From positions 93,520 through 157,519 of the forward strand of contig CAYPTB010000044.1 in NCBI GenBank assembly GCA_964413535.1: DNA of 64,000 nucleotides, written 5' to 3'. Shown piece by piece: positions 32,017 to 41,819 of the stretch. This stretch comes from CAYPTB01 sp964413535. Lineage in GTDB: Bacteria; Planctomycetota; UBA1135; GCA-002686595. The notes beneath the pieces were generated by a model. The model searched no databases. It saw only the letters and a list, made by a program, of their open reading frames with translations, and was not told the DNA's origin. The position numbers and the translations under genes are program-made. Numbering within the stretch: position 1 is the stretch's first letter; every line of letters starts with the position of its first letter.

Positions 32017-33186
32017 CTACCGCCCGAGCAATTGCTTGCGGTCGGCGCCGAACTTGTCCCGCAGCTTGCCCACCTTGTCCGAGGCGAAGCGGAACAGGTC
32101 GACACTGAAGAAGATGAATGGATCGTCGTCGACGGAGTGCCAGCTCACGCCGATGTTCCAGTTGCGGCGGAGGTGCAGGAGCACGCCCAGACTGGGATCG
32201 ATGTCCTCGCGCAACGACGTGGTCGCCGAGATCCCGTAGTAGCTGCTGTAGTCGTCCGTGTACCACAGGTGTCCGGCGATCTCGATGACGGCGGATTCCT
32301 TGATGCGCACGTCATCCAGCGCGTGCGCGCTCGCCTCGATACCGAGGGTGGGATGCAGTAGGATCCATTGGCGATCGGGCGGACCCTGTTGCGGCAGCCT
32401 CAGCACATAGCCGTTGAGCAGCGACTCCCACGGATACATCGAGTAGCCGCGATCGAGGTACTTCTCCCAGTTCTCGACCGCCAGCTCGAGCGTCCGGACG
32501 TTCTCCGCGCGCACGAGGGTGATCTGCTTGTCGAGCAGATCGGTGAGCGCGTTCTCGAGCAGGCGCCACTCGCGCATCCACTTCTCGGGCAGCGGTAGCT
32601 CCCACACCGGCGTCTGCACGGGAGGGTCTCCCATCGGCACCTCGTCGAGTTGCTCGTACAGGTACAGCCAGTCATTCGGGTCGGTGCTACGCCGATTGAA
32701 ATACACCGGACGATCGTCGTCCTGCCCCAACGTCAGCGTGATGATGCCGAGACCGCTCTGGTTCAGCCGCGCCACGAAGGTTTCTCGCTCTGCCTGGGTG
32801 TCGACCGGACCTTCGATCCCCGGCGCGCGGGAAGCCGCGCGCAGCTCGATCAGGAACGCATCGAGCTGCTTCAGGATCTTGCGCTTGACTGCCTCGTGTT
32901 CGGCTTCCCAGGGACTCTGCCGCAAGTGCTCGATCATGCGCTCCGCCACCTCGGAGATGCGCCCGTCGAGGATGTCCGCCGCGTACACGTCTTTGAAGCG
33001 CTCGCGCGAAAAGGGCGAGCCTTCCAGCTCGGCGGACGTCACCCAGTCCTTGATCGGCCCGTTGTCGAAGACTTCAGGCGCATGCATGCCGACGAAACGC
33101 TGCTGTGCGAACGCGGAAGTGCAAAGCAGCAGGAGCGCCGCGCCGGCGCGGCGCAGCACGAGCACGCTTCGAACGACGGTGATCAC
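32017..33186 (-). CDS. Secreted hypothetical protein coupled to the lipase-like gene
   Basis: The 389-residue product starts at GTG 33186, overlapping the TGA of the upstream gene (GTGA), and has a Sec signal (VRSVLVLRRAGAALLLLCTS then AFAQ). It is helical at first (IEHLRQSPWEAEHEAVKRKI) and then beta-rich, with late strands IEIAGHLWYTDDYSSYYG, LGVLLHLRRNWNIGVSW and DDPFIFFSVDLFRFAS that look like an outer-membrane or lipid-binding barrel segment. No family is recognised. It probably works with the lipase-like protein encoded just upstream. Confidence 0.6.
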   Translation of the reverse strand: MITVVRSVLVLRRAGAALLLLCTSAFAQQRFVGMHAPEVFDNGPIKDWVTSAELEGSPFSRERFKDVYAADILDGRISEVAERMIEHLRQSPWEAEHEAVKRKILKQLDAFLIELRAASRAPGIEGPVDTQAERETFVARLNQSGLGIITLTLGQDDDRPVYFNRRSTDPNDWLYLYEQLDEVPMGDPPVQTPVWELPLPEKWMREWRLLENALTDLLDKQITLVRAENVRTLELAVENWEKYLDRGYSMYPWESLLNGYVLRLPQQGPPDRQWILLHPTLGIEASAHALDDVRIKESAVIEIAGHLWYTDDYSSYYGISATTSLREDIDPSLGVLLHLRRNWNIGVSWHSVDDDPFIFFSVDLFRFASDKVGKLRDKFGADRKQLLGR

Positions 33187-34238
33187 GGCAGGCCCTCCTT
33201 CAGCTCCTTCAAGACAGCCCACATCTCGAGCAGCGTCTCCCAGTTCTCCTTCAGCCCCTTGTCTGGATCCATGCGCTGCGCGAGCTGCCCCAAGCGCTCG
33301 ATGCTCGCTTGCGCATTCGCGATTCCCTGAAAGACGCCCGCGAAGCGCGGATAGGAATTCTCGGCCTCGGCTGCTTCGGCCTTGGTGATCGCGGTGCTCC
33401 GCGTGAGGGAGCGCAGGATGGGTACGTGGACCCGCGGGTGATCCAAATAGTGCGCGAAGTCGTGGATGTCCCAGTAGTGGAAGTGACGCACCTTCTCGCC
33501 CACGTAGCCGCTCCAGTCGACGGGCTCGAAGGGCATCGGCAGCATGAACGGGTCGAGTTCGTGGCGCGGGCTGAACATTCGATCGCAGTAGGCGTTCCCG
33601 CCCGAGCCCGGCCGCACGACGGATTTGTAGACCTTGGGCTCGGTCTGCACCACACGGCTCACGTTGGCCAGCATGTGGATCGACCGGAAGCTGAAGTTCT
33701 TCGCCGAGAAGGCGTTGGGCTTGCCGTCCAGGGTCGCGGCGCCGCCCAACTCGGCCAGCGCGTCATGGGCGACGGCCGTTCCGAGACTGTGCGCGACGAG
33801 CGTGAACTGCGAGGCGGAATCTTGGTCGCGACACATCTGGATGCGCTTGGTGATCGCGAGCTTGGCTGCGTCCTGGATCTGCCCCTGCTCCAGCTTGAAG
33901 AAGCGGTAGATCAGGACGTCGATCACGTGACTGATGTGGAAGCCCGCATCCGCCGCGGAAACCTTCTTCAACCAATCCAGGTCGTCAGCGAAGCGCAACT
34001 CGTTCTTGGCCGCGAACGTCGAGAAGTTCTCGGCCTGGTCGCTCCAGCGCTTCAGGGCCTTTTCGATGAACCCGTCGTAGTCGATGGCCACGGGCTCGGC
34101 CCAGTCTTCGAGCTTCTCATCTTCGAAGAAGGCGTATCGGCCCGAGGTCTCAACGAGCTTCTTCCAGATCGGCTCGTGCCACGAGCCGCCGGTGTGGCGT
34201 CCCATTCCATGGACGAGGAACAGCGTGTGCTTGACCAA
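33183..34238 (-). CDS. Cytoplasmic lipase/esterase-like alpha/beta hydrolase
   Basis: The 351-residue product starts MVKHTLFLVHGMGRHTGGSW, a class-typical HGMGR oxyanion loop, and has the nucleophile elbow VAHSLGTAVAHDALAELGG. A probable catalytic His lies in HYWDIHDFAHYLDHPRVH. The ending is helical (ASIERLGQLAQRMDPDKGL). There is no signal peptide. The family resembles uncharacterised lipase-like proteins found on accessory DNA. Two-gene operon with the secreted protein downstream (GTGA overlap). Substrate is unknown. Confidence 0.7.
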   Translation of the reverse strand: MVKHTLFLVHGMGRHTGGSWHEPIWKKLVETSGRYAFFEDEKLEDWAEPVAIDYDGFIEKALKRWSDQAENFSTFAAKNELRFADDLDWLKKVSAADAGFHISHVIDVLIYRFFKLEQGQIQDAAKLAITKRIQMCRDQDSASQFTLVAHSLGTAVAHDALAELGGAATLDGKPNAFSAKNFSFRSIHMLANVSRVVQTEPKVYKSVVRPGSGGNAYCDRMFSPRHELDPFMLPMPFEPVDWSGYVGEKVRHFHYWDIHDFAHYLDHPRVHVPILRSLTRSTAITKAEAAEAENSYPRFAGVFQGIANAQASIERLGQLAQRMDPDKGLKENWETLLEMWAVLKELKEGLP

Positions 34239-34449
34239 GTGGCTCCCCCCCCCTTAGCTCTGCGAGGCTGCGTTGTCTTTGATCGATGCGCGCGGCAGTC
34301 TACTCGGTCGCGCGACGATTGGAAGGCCGTGCGGGAATGGATTCGTTCAGGCACTCGCACCCTTCGGCCTGAATGGATGAGACGAGTGTTGGAAGCTCGA
34401 CAACCGTCGCGACGGGTGGCTGAACGGGCCTCGGAAGCGCACCGCGCGT

Positions 34450-36120
34450 TCAGGGCTGAGTCGTCGGCAGGAGCATCGGTCGAAAGCCAAGCTCCCTTCG
34501 CTTCTCCTTGATGTCCTTGGCCAACGCTGCGCCGAACACCTGTACTGCATCGAGGTACTCGTCCGCGAACGCGCAGGTCACCGGCTCGGTCCAGGGCACA
34601 GTATTTTGCTCGTACCACGTGGTGACATCGCCAACGTAGGAATTCGGAGCGCCAGGATCTCGACAGAAGAGTGCCGTCAGGATTTTTCGTCCGCGACCAT
34701 AGAAGTAGCGGCCGTTGTGCTCCTGACGCGATGAACTGAGCGACATCTCGAGCAAAGCTCGGGTGACTACACCCGCGGCATTGTCGGTTCTTGTTGCTGG
34801 CCTGAAATGGGACCACGACAGGCAGCACTTGCCATCGGCGCTTTGCAGCAAACGGAGTCGGGCGCCAATCTGCGGAAAGTCCGCAAGAGAGCCTGTCTCG
34901 ACGGTAAGTAGAGCACGGTCGCCAAGTTCGTGCCGACGGCTGTTCCAGTGGCTGTGACCGTAGCAATAGGCCCCCACGTGGGGTGCCAAGCGAAGCAGAC
35001 GTTTCAACGCTGTCTCCCCGTTGTACTTGGGACCGCGAATCTCATCGAGTGAATGATGCCCAAAGAGCAAGACCAGTTGCCGAGCGCGCTGGGCGGATAT
35101 CAGTTCCTTATAAAGCCATCCGAGTTGGACCAATCCGACGTAGCCCTCCGCTCCGTCTGAGGCTCGAGTGTCTAACATCACCAGTCGAATCCCCATCGGC
35201 CGACTGGGTTCCGGACCTTGCGGTGTGACCGGAAGCTCCACGCTGTAGTACCCGAGCTGGACGCCCGCTTCGTCGAGCTCATCTTGCTCTTCGCCGCCGA
35301 TGTGGATGACGTCCCGAAACGTGACCGGCAAGGTTTGGACCTGAAACAGGTCGTCCGCACCGAGCACGTCGAGCTGACGAATTCGGTCCAACGCGCGGCC
35401 AATCGGCACCAGCACCCCCGGGGGGTAGCGACGTCTCGCGACTGGTAGTAGCTCGTTCCGCTCGAAGCCGAACGCGTCTCCAGGCAGGCCACCCAAATGA
35501 TGTCCGAGTACGAATTCGGCTCTATTGATACCCAGGCCCCAGGTCTTCGACCAACCATCCGGAACGTTGCCGAATATGAGTCCGTCGTGATTTCCAGCGA
35601 CGCTGTACAACGGTCCGCCTCGAACGCGTTGCTCATGGAAGATATTCATGGTCTCGACGAGCTCGGTCACGACCGAGGTGTCCAGGAGATCTCCGGTGTG
35701 CACAACGAAGCTGTGTTGGGCGCCGGCGTGTTCCGTCTGGGACCAAGCGCCGAGAAAGCTAGCCAGTACGAAGGAGTCGAGCAGTTGCACTCGACTCAGG
35801 CGGAGTGACACGTTAATGAACAAGTCCCAGAACCAGAGTTGGGACTTGCCGAACTCGCTGACGACGGTCTCGTCACGTACCTGTGCATCACTGATATGCA
35901 AGAAGTCCACCAGACACGCGTCGGAGTCTGATGGCGCTGGCTGAGTGGCGAGGCCCGAGCAAAGTTCATCGAACGAACCGATCGATTCGTTGTTCGCCGA
36001 CTTCAGCCAAACGATGCGCTTTGTGGATTCTTCGAGGCTGCGGTCTTCCGGCACCTCAAGGAACACACACGATGCGCAGAACGGAAGAGCGATCAGTGCG
36101 AGCAGTCGCGGCGACCTCAT
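34450..36120 (-). CDS. Metallophosphoesterase lipoprotein
   Basis: The 556-residue product has a lipoprotein signal (LPFCASC, Cys18) and the calcineurin-like metal motifs in order: DFLHISDAQ (about 72-80, Gln in place of the usual His), VVHTGDLLD, AGNHDG, LLFGHHSLDE and YCYGHSHWNSRR. These ligands bind two metal ions for phosphomonoester or diester hydrolysis on the periplasmic side. The codon composition is clearly less GC-rich than in neighbouring core genes, consistent with transfer. It is the last island gene before the second recQ copy. Confidence 0.8.
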   Translation of the reverse strand: MRSPRLLALIALPFCASCVFLEVPEDRSLEESTKRIVWLKSANNESIGSFDELCSGLATQPAPSDSDACLVDFLHISDAQVRDETVVSEFGKSQLWFWDLFINVSLRLSRVQLLDSFVLASFLGAWSQTEHAGAQHSFVVHTGDLLDTSVVTELVETMNIFHEQRVRGGPLYSVAGNHDGLIFGNVPDGWSKTWGLGINRAEFVLGHHLGGLPGDAFGFERNELLPVARRRYPPGVLVPIGRALDRIRQLDVLGADDLFQVQTLPVTFRDVIHIGGEEQDELDEAGVQLGYYSVELPVTPQGPEPSRPMGIRLVMLDTRASDGAEGYVGLVQLGWLYKELISAQRARQLVLLFGHHSLDEIRGPKYNGETALKRLLRLAPHVGAYCYGHSHWNSRRHELGDRALLTVETGSLADFPQIGARLRLLQSADGKCCLSWSHFRPATRTDNAAGVVTRALLEMSLSSSRQEHNGRYFYGRGRKILTALFCRDPGAPNSYVGDVTTWYEQNTVPWTEPVTCAFADEYLDAVQVFGAALAKDIKEKRRELGFRPMLLPTTQP

Positions 36121-36207
36121 GTGCTGCAGACCTCCGGGGCTAAGACGAAGGCGCGGTTGATACGCGTGCGAGTTCTACCGACCGGGCACCTGCGGGTCGA
36201 GGGACGC

Positions 36208-36800
36208 GACCTTCTTCGTCGCCGTGGCCGTTATCGCGACCGTCGGAGGGTTGCCCAGGCGCTCGCGCGGTAGAGGCCGAGCTTCTGGTAATCGGGCCGG
36301 AAGTCGTGGCCCCACTGGCTGATGCAGTGCGCCTCGTCGATGGCGAGCCGCACGACCGGCAGCTTGTCCTGGATGGCCTGGAACTTCGCCGTGCGGAAGC
36401 GTTCGGGCTTGATGTAGAGCAGGTCGAGCTCGCCGTCGATGGCGGCCTGGATGTTCTTGTCCTGCTGCTTGACGGGGATCGAGGAGTTGACGAGGGCCGC
36501 GGCGATGCCCTGCGCTTGGAGGGCGTCGACCTGGTCCTTCATGAGGGCGATCAGCGGGCTGACGACGAGCACGAGTCCGTCGAGCGCCACGGCCGGGAGC
36601 TGGTACACGATCGACTTGCGCGAACCCGTGGGGGCCATGAGCAGGACGTCGCGTCCCTCCATCACGGCCTCGACGGCCTCGAGCTGGCGACCGCGGAAGT
36701 CCGCGTGCCCGAAGCGCTCTCGGAGGAGCTCGCGCAGCCTCGCGCTGCTGCCACCCCCCCGACGCCGGCCCGATCCCCTTCGCTTGCGGCGAACGGCCAT
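36208..36800 (-). pseudogene. recQ 5' fragment (truncated, Walker A mutated)
   Basis: ATG 36800 opens the same MAVRRKRRGSGRRRGGGSS start as recQ. Over about 190 codons it differs by few residues, but Walker A reads APTGSRKS (Gly61 to Arg). A small indel near 36270 shifts the frame after YQKLG, replacing ERLGNPPTVAM with a short random tail. The homology stops at about 36208, so the rest of the helicase is missing. It cannot make an active RecQ. Confidence 0.85.
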
Positions 36801-37117
36801 CGGAGAGGGGAGCCTAGCACCGCGGAGGAGAACGGGACAGTGACCCAGGCCCACGCTGCGCGGCGATGGGCGTTCGCGCGTCAGCCCCAGGCGCTGGGCA
36901 GGAGCAGGGCGTCCTGCCGGTCGCCCTCGTGCTGTTCGCACTCGAGATCTGCTGGTCGCATTTGCTCGCTGGCCGGAAACCGCCAGCGGCATCTGCGGTC
37001 CTCGCCCGGCATGGACTGCCGTCGAGACCGATCCCCTCCGTGCCCGACGCCGCCGAGAACCCCGAGCGAGGAGTCCTTTCCGCTGTTCTGCTGGGCCACC
37101 TCCAGACCTTCCTCGCG
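36208..37117. repeat. Direct repeat copy B: broken recQ 5' end plus upstream DNA
   Basis: Matches 29897-30801 in the same orientation with scattered substitutions and small indels. Homology starts at the GACCTTCTTCGTCGCCGTGG stretch and ends near CTCCAGACCTTCCTCGCGC. With copy A it brackets the island at about 30.8-36.2 kb. Confidence 0.85.
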
Positions 37118-37361
37118 CCTCGCGCGCACGATGGTCGAGCACACGGCCAAGATCCTGTACCTCGCGCACTCCATCGGCCACGCTCGCCCGCTCTCGCCCG
37201 AGAGCGTCGCCGAACTGCTCGAGACGCGCTCCGCGCTCGGCATTCGCTCGACCAACGCTCGAAAACCAGGGCGGCGCGCCGGCCAAGGGCGACCGGCCCG
37301 AGCTGAAGTAGTAGCGGCGCTCCCTGACAACGGCCGCGCCTGACGCCAGACTGAGGGCCAC
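36801..37361. other. Duplicated recQ upstream DNA and unassigned sequence
   Basis: 36801-37117 duplicates the recQ upstream region. 37118-37361 contains an ATG frame at 37131 (starts MVEHTAKILYLAHSIGHARP) of about 70 codons that degenerates into Arg-rich sequence; I do not consider it a supported gene. Nothing else is seen. Confidence 0.4.
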
Positions 37362-38816
37362 GTGCGCCCGGCTGGCTTCCTGAGCGATCGGACGACTCTC
37401 GCGAGGTTCGCGGCGCCGCTCGCGCTGCTCGCCGGCGCCGCGCTGCGGCTCTCGGGCCTCGAGGTGCACTCGCTCTGGTACGACGAGGGCACCACGCTGT
37501 ACGTGGCTCGGGCGGCGGACCTGGTCGAGACTCTTTCGCGCGATCGCCACCCACCACTCTCCTTCCTGGCCTTCCGCGGGTGGACCGCCGTCGGCGGAGA
37601 AGGCGATGCGTGGCTGCGGCTCTTGCCGGCGCTGGTGTCGTGCGCGGCGCTCGCGCTCTTCCATGCCGTCGCGCGGCATTTGCTGGCCGGGGCGAGCACG
37701 GTGCTGGCGGTCGCGCTGATGGCGCTCAGCCCGTTCCAGATCTGGATCGGCCAGGAAGTGCGCATGTACGCCTTCGTCGAGCTCGGGACGCTGCTCGCCT
37801 TGCTCGGCACGCTCGGCCGCGGCCCGAGGGCCTGGGCCTTGTGCGCCGGCGGAGCCTTCCTCGCGCTGGGCAGCCACTATCTGGGCGGCCTCGCGGTTCC
37901 GGTGGCGCTCGCTCTCGGCGCGTGGCGCGCCTGGAGCGGGCGCAGCACGGCCCGCGAGCTCCGCGCGCAAGGGTTGGCCCTCGCGCTCGGGGCGGGCGCA
38001 TGGATTCCCTGGCTCGTGCTCGTGCTCCCGCGCCAGCTCGCGACGGACTGGGGCCATCAGTTGCGCACCAGCGCACGCGACCTGCTCGAGCTCCCCGTGC
38101 GCCTGATCCTGGTCGAGCTCGACGTGCTCGATCCCGCCTGGACCGCGATCGGCTACGCGGGAGGCGCCGGCATCCTGCTGGCCGTGGCCGGCGCAGCCTT
38201 CGCCGCCTTGCGCGATCCGCGCGGTGGCAGTGCAGGCGCCTTGATCCTGTTCGCAGTCCCGATCTTGACGGCGCTCTTCGCGATGCTCGCCGTGCCGCCA
38301 AACTTCACGCCCAAGTACCTGGTGGTCGCGAGCCCCGGCGCGGCACTGGCGGTCGCGTCCGGGATCGCGAACCTGCGGCCGCGCTGGATCGGATGGTGCT
38401 CGGGAGCCGCCGTGCTCCTCGCCTGCGCGACCATCGCCCTGCTCCTGCGCCAGGGCAATCACCGCGAGGACTTCCGGGGCGCCTGCGCCGACCTCGCCGC
38501 CGTGTGGCGCGACGGCGATCAGATCCTGGTGATCACCGGGACGCCGGCGGGCTTCTCGGAGCCGAACGTGAGGCACTACCTGCGCGACCGGCCCGAACTC
38601 GAGCGCGCCGTCAGGCCCTGGGAGGACTACAAGCGCGATCGCAAGCCCGAAGAGCGCCTGCACGTCGTCTACCGCTCGGCCAAGTACGCGCAGGCCCAGC
38701 TCGACGCCGTCGCGAGCGTTCGGCCGCTGCTCGCGCAATCGCTCGAGCGCTTCGCCATCCGCTGGCTACTCTTCGGCCCCGAGCCGAGTGAAGCCGAGCT
38801 TCGCGAGCAGCGCTAG
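37362..38816 (+). CDS. GT39/ArnT-like membrane glycosyltransferase
   Basis: The 484-residue protein (GTG 37362) has about nine hydrophobic helices and the hallmark first loop LEVHSLWYDEGTTLYVARAA followed by DRHPPLSFLAF. The D-E pair after helix one and the HPP motif before helix two are typical of PMT/ArnT-type transferases using polyprenyl-phosphate sugars. A soluble C-terminal part (about 385-484) follows the last helix. It starts just outside the duplicated recQ segment and opens a region rich in surface-polysaccharide-like genes. Donor and acceptor are unknown. Confidence 0.8.
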   Translation: MRPAGFLSDRTTLARFAAPLALLAGAALRLSGLEVHSLWYDEGTTLYVARAADLVETLSRDRHPPLSFLAFRGWTAVGGEGDAWLRLLPALVSCAALALFHAVARHLLAGASTVLAVALMALSPFQIWIGQEVRMYAFVELGTLLALLGTLGRGPRAWALCAGGAFLALGSHYLGGLAVPVALALGAWRAWSGRSTARELRAQGLALALGAGAWIPWLVLVLPRQLATDWGHQLRTSARDLLELPVRLILVELDVLDPAWTAIGYAGGAGILLAVAGAAFAALRDPRGGSAGALILFAVPILTALFAMLAVPPNFTPKYLVVASPGAALAVASGIANLRPRWIGWCSGAAVLLACATIALLLRQGNHREDFRGACADLAAVWRDGDQILVITGTPAGFSEPNVRHYLRDRPELERAVRPWEDYKRDRKPEERLHVVYRSAKYAQAQLDAVASVRPLLAQSLERFAIRWLLFGPEPSEAELREQR

Positions 38817-39038
38817 GATTGGTTGGGGGCACCTTGATGCAGTCGATCGCGCTCATGGCACTGGCGGAACTCGGACTGACCATGTCCCCGGCCTACGCTC
38901 TCTCGTGGTCGACGAGCGGCGTTGACGGCGCGCGCGCCCACCACGGGGCGTCGTGAGCTCATCAACGCGTGCGAGAGCATGGCGGTCGACCGAGGAGACT
39001 TCGCGAGGCCGAGGTTTCGAGTTCGGCCTGGTGGATTC

Positions 39039-41819
39039 CTACTCGCGCGGCTTCAGGTGCAGCTCGACGTTCGCCTGGCCCGGTCGCACGCCGGGGATGC
39101 GCACGATCTCGTAGCCGTTCGAGAAGTCGACGGTCTCCAGGTCGTAGGGGAGAGCGCGCAGGTTCTTCATCTCGAAGCGGCCGTCGAGGCCGGGAATCGC
39201 CACGCGGGCGAGCCGCTGCTTCGTCACGCTGTCCGTGAACGAGACGAAGACGTCCTTGGGGATCTCACCGGACTCCGTGAGCAGGACGCCGCGGATCACG
39301 TGCTCCGACCGGAACTCGCGCAGCACGAAGTCGAGTTCGTCGCCGGGCGCCGCGGGCTCGATCGCACTCGAATCGAACATGAGACTCGCGTCCTCGGCGA
39401 CCACGCGGTAGGGACCCAGATCGTGCACTTGGAACCGAAAGCGGCCGTCCTCGTCCGTGTTCGTCGAGCTGAGCTCGATCTCTGGCGACGGGAGCGCGAA
39501 GAGCCGCACCGTGCACCGCCGGAACGGCTCTCCCGATTCCTTGGAGACCCTTCCCGTGATCGTCTGGCTGCTCGCCTCGAGGACGACGTCCTCACGTTCC
39601 TCGCCGGCCGACAGGACGACGATCACTTCGGCGAGCGGGGCCTCCGACCACTCCGGATCGGCTGACTTCCAGAGCTCCAGGCGATAGCGCCCTTCCGAAA
39701 GTCCCTCGAACGCGAATCGCCCGCGCGGGTCGGTGCGCACCGTCTCGAGGTGCGAGAGGGATCGGCTGGCGGCGTCTTCGCCGGCCCAGTAGAGCTGGAT
39801 GAAACGGGGCTCTCCGGAGGAGCGCGCGTCCGGGACGTCCCCGGCGATCGAGCTACCGGCGTCCAAGGTGAAGCTGCCGAGCTCGATCGGAGGAGCTTCA
39901 GCGGTGGGCGCGGCAAAGGGCCCGCAGGCGTAGACGCCGGTCGCGTGATCGTCCGAGAAGACGAGCAGCCGGTAGGCCGTATCGGGGTGCAGCTCTTCGA
40001 GCTCGAACCTGCCGTGCGCGTCCGTCGCGACCTCACCGCGGTCCGTCTCGCCCACGAAGGCCGCGGTGGCGAGCGCACCGGCCCAAGTGACACTCGCGCC
40101 CGCGACGGCGCGCCCGGAGCGGTCGAGGACGGTCCCGATCGCGCGTATCGCGGGCTCGAGTGCGAAGTTCACCGTCTGCCGGTCGCGTTCTTCGTCGACG
40201 ACGACGTACTCGTAGCTCGACGAGTATCCGCGCGCTCGAGCTCCCAGACTCTGCACTCCCGCTCCGAGGGAAATCAGATCGAGGGCATAGCGACCGGAGC
40301 GATCGGTCGTCGATCCTGGACCGCGGTCGATGCCGACACGCGCTCCCTCGATCGGATGGCTCGCGCGATCGACCACCGTGCCTTCGAGGCGCCCCGTCGA
40401 GCGCAGCTCGAGCTCGCAGCTCGTGCGGGATCCTCCGTCGGTCGTGACTCGCGCGCTCGCGCGCCGCTTCTCGAAGCTCCCTTCGACGGAAACGGCACCC
40501 GCAGGAACACCGGAGAACGTGATGGTGCCGGACGAATCCGTCGAGCCCTCGCCCTTCCAGAGCAGCTCGTCGGAATGGAGGATCGCGATGCGAGCCTCGA
40601 CCCTGGCGCCGACGCACGGGGAATCTCTCTCGTCCGCGGCGCCACTCTCGCTCACGTGCACCACGAGCTCGCTGCCGGGTGCGAGCACGATGTCCCGGCG
40701 CTCTCCCCCGAAGGCCAGCGCACTCGCCGCGGCTGCGAAGCCAGGGTGCGTGGCTCCCAGGACGAAGGGGCGCAGCGCGGGAACCTCCAGCGAGAAGGAG
40801 CCGTCGTTCCCGGACTGGGTCTCACGAGGTCGTTCCCCGGAAGCGTGCTGCGCGCGCAGCGTGGATCGGTCGAGCTGAGCCGCCCGCGCCTCGATCCGCG
40901 CGCCCGGGATTCCGCGTCCCTCGCGGTCGAGGATCCGGCCCACGATGCAACATTCGGCGAGCGCGATCTCCGCGGGCGCTGCCGAGCCGGGGCCGAGCGC
41001 CTCGCGCGTTCGCGGCTCGCTCGGGGATTCGAGACCGGCAGCGATCTCGGCCGGCTGCTCGCGCGGGAAGGAGTCGATCGAGGGCTCCCCATCCCCCGCA
41101 ACGAGAGCCTTCGTCGCTCCACCTTCGCCGCCCACCGCGATCCAGGTCGTGAAGAGGACCGCCAGCGCTGCGGCAGCAGCGACTCCCACCTTCGTCGACG
41201 CGCTCATGAGAGCTGCTCCTGTCGTCAGAGTCGAACCGGCGTTCGCAGACAGCATGGACTCGGGGTTGCGGCCCGACGAAACGAGAGAGGCGAACACGAT
41301 CGACCAGGTGCGGCGCTCGCCGCCGAAGCACGCATCGAGATCGGCGCGCAGGAGCTCGAGCCCGTGCTTCAGGCGCCAACGCACCGTCCCCGAGGGAATG
41401 CCCTGCAGCCGTCCGATTTCGCTCGAGTCGAGCCCGCGGAAATAGCGCAACACCACGGTCGTGCGCAGCGGCTCCTCGAGCCGCAGCACGGCCTCCGCGA
41501 GGATGCGTTGCGCTTCGACTTCACCGGTGATTCCCAGCGGATCGAGCTCCGCCGGAGTACGGCTGGACTTGCTCTCGTGCTCCGAGCGCCGCGCTTCCCC
41601 GCGCCGAAAGTTAGCGGCCAGGTTGCGCGCGACTCGAGCGAGCCAGGGTCGCAGCGGCGCCACGCGCTGCGGCGGATGCTGCAGTGCGGCCAGCCAGGTC
41701 TCCTGCACGAGGTCCTCGGCAGCCGCATCCCCTGCTACGAGCGTCGCCGCCAGCCGACGCAGCCACGGCGCTTGCTCCAGGAGCTCCTCGAGGGAGATAC
41801 GAGCGGCTCTCGACATCAT
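39039..41819 (-). CDS. ECF sigma factor fused through a TM helix to carboxypeptidase-regulatory-like domains
   Basis: The 926-residue product has sigma region 2 (about 20-80, LRRLAATLVAGDAAAEDLVQ) and region 4 (about 105-165, LEEPLRTTVVLRYFRGLDSS, SGTVRWRLKHGLELL). A single transmembrane helix follows at about 211-230 (VGVAAAAALAVLFTTWIAVG). The remaining 690 residues hold several beta-sandwich repeats of carboxypeptidase-regulatory type (CIVGRILDREGRGIPGARIE, GTVVDRASHPIEGARVGID, GTVLDRSGRAVAGASVTWAG, ITGRVSKESGEPFRRCTVRL). The layout implies a sigma domain tethered to the membrane and an external sensor, released by proteolysis. The frame is continuous over all parts. Two ATGs (41819, 41816) are possible starts. 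A PrsW-like protease is divergently encoded. Confidence 0.88.
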   Translation of the reverse strand: MMSRAARISLEELLEQAPWLRRLAATLVAGDAAAEDLVQETWLAALQHPPQRVAPLRPWLARVARNLAANFRRGEARRSEHESKSSRTPAELDPLGITGEVEAQRILAEAVLRLEEPLRTTVVLRYFRGLDSSEIGRLQGIPSGTVRWRLKHGLELLRADLDACFGGERRTWSIVFASLVSSGRNPESMLSANAGSTLTTGAALMSASTKVGVAAAAALAVLFTTWIAVGGEGGATKALVAGDGEPSIDSFPREQPAEIAAGLESPSEPRTREALGPGSAAPAEIALAECCIVGRILDREGRGIPGARIEARAAQLDRSTLRAQHASGERPRETQSGNDGSFSLEVPALRPFVLGATHPGFAAAASALAFGGERRDIVLAPGSELVVHVSESGAADERDSPCVGARVEARIAILHSDELLWKGEGSTDSSGTITFSGVPAGAVSVEGSFEKRRASARVTTDGGSRTSCELELRSTGRLEGTVVDRASHPIEGARVGIDRGPGSTTDRSGRYALDLISLGAGVQSLGARARGYSSSYEYVVVDEERDRQTVNFALEPAIRAIGTVLDRSGRAVAGASVTWAGALATAAFVGETDRGEVATDAHGRFELEELHPDTAYRLLVFSDDHATGVYACGPFAAPTAEAPPIELGSFTLDAGSSIAGDVPDARSSGEPRFIQLYWAGEDAASRSLSHLETVRTDPRGRFAFEGLSEGRYRLELWKSADPEWSEAPLAEVIVVLSAGEEREDVVLEASSQTITGRVSKESGEPFRRCTVRLFALPSPEIELSSTNTDEDGRFRFQVHDLGPYRVVAEDASLMFDSSAIEPAAPGDELDFVLREFRSEHVIRGVLLTESGEIPKDVFVSFTDSVTKQRLARVAIPGLDGRFEMKNLRALPYDLETVDFSNGYEIVRIPGVRPGQANVELHLKPRE

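Noticed and set aside
36866..37306. Matching plus-strand frame in copy B
   Set aside because: The C-terminal half differs from copy A because of an indel and becomes Arg-rich.
38837..38956. 39-codon frame starting MQSIALMALAELGLTM
   Set aside because: Hydrophobic start but no homology signal, no ribosome-binding site and low-quality C-terminus.
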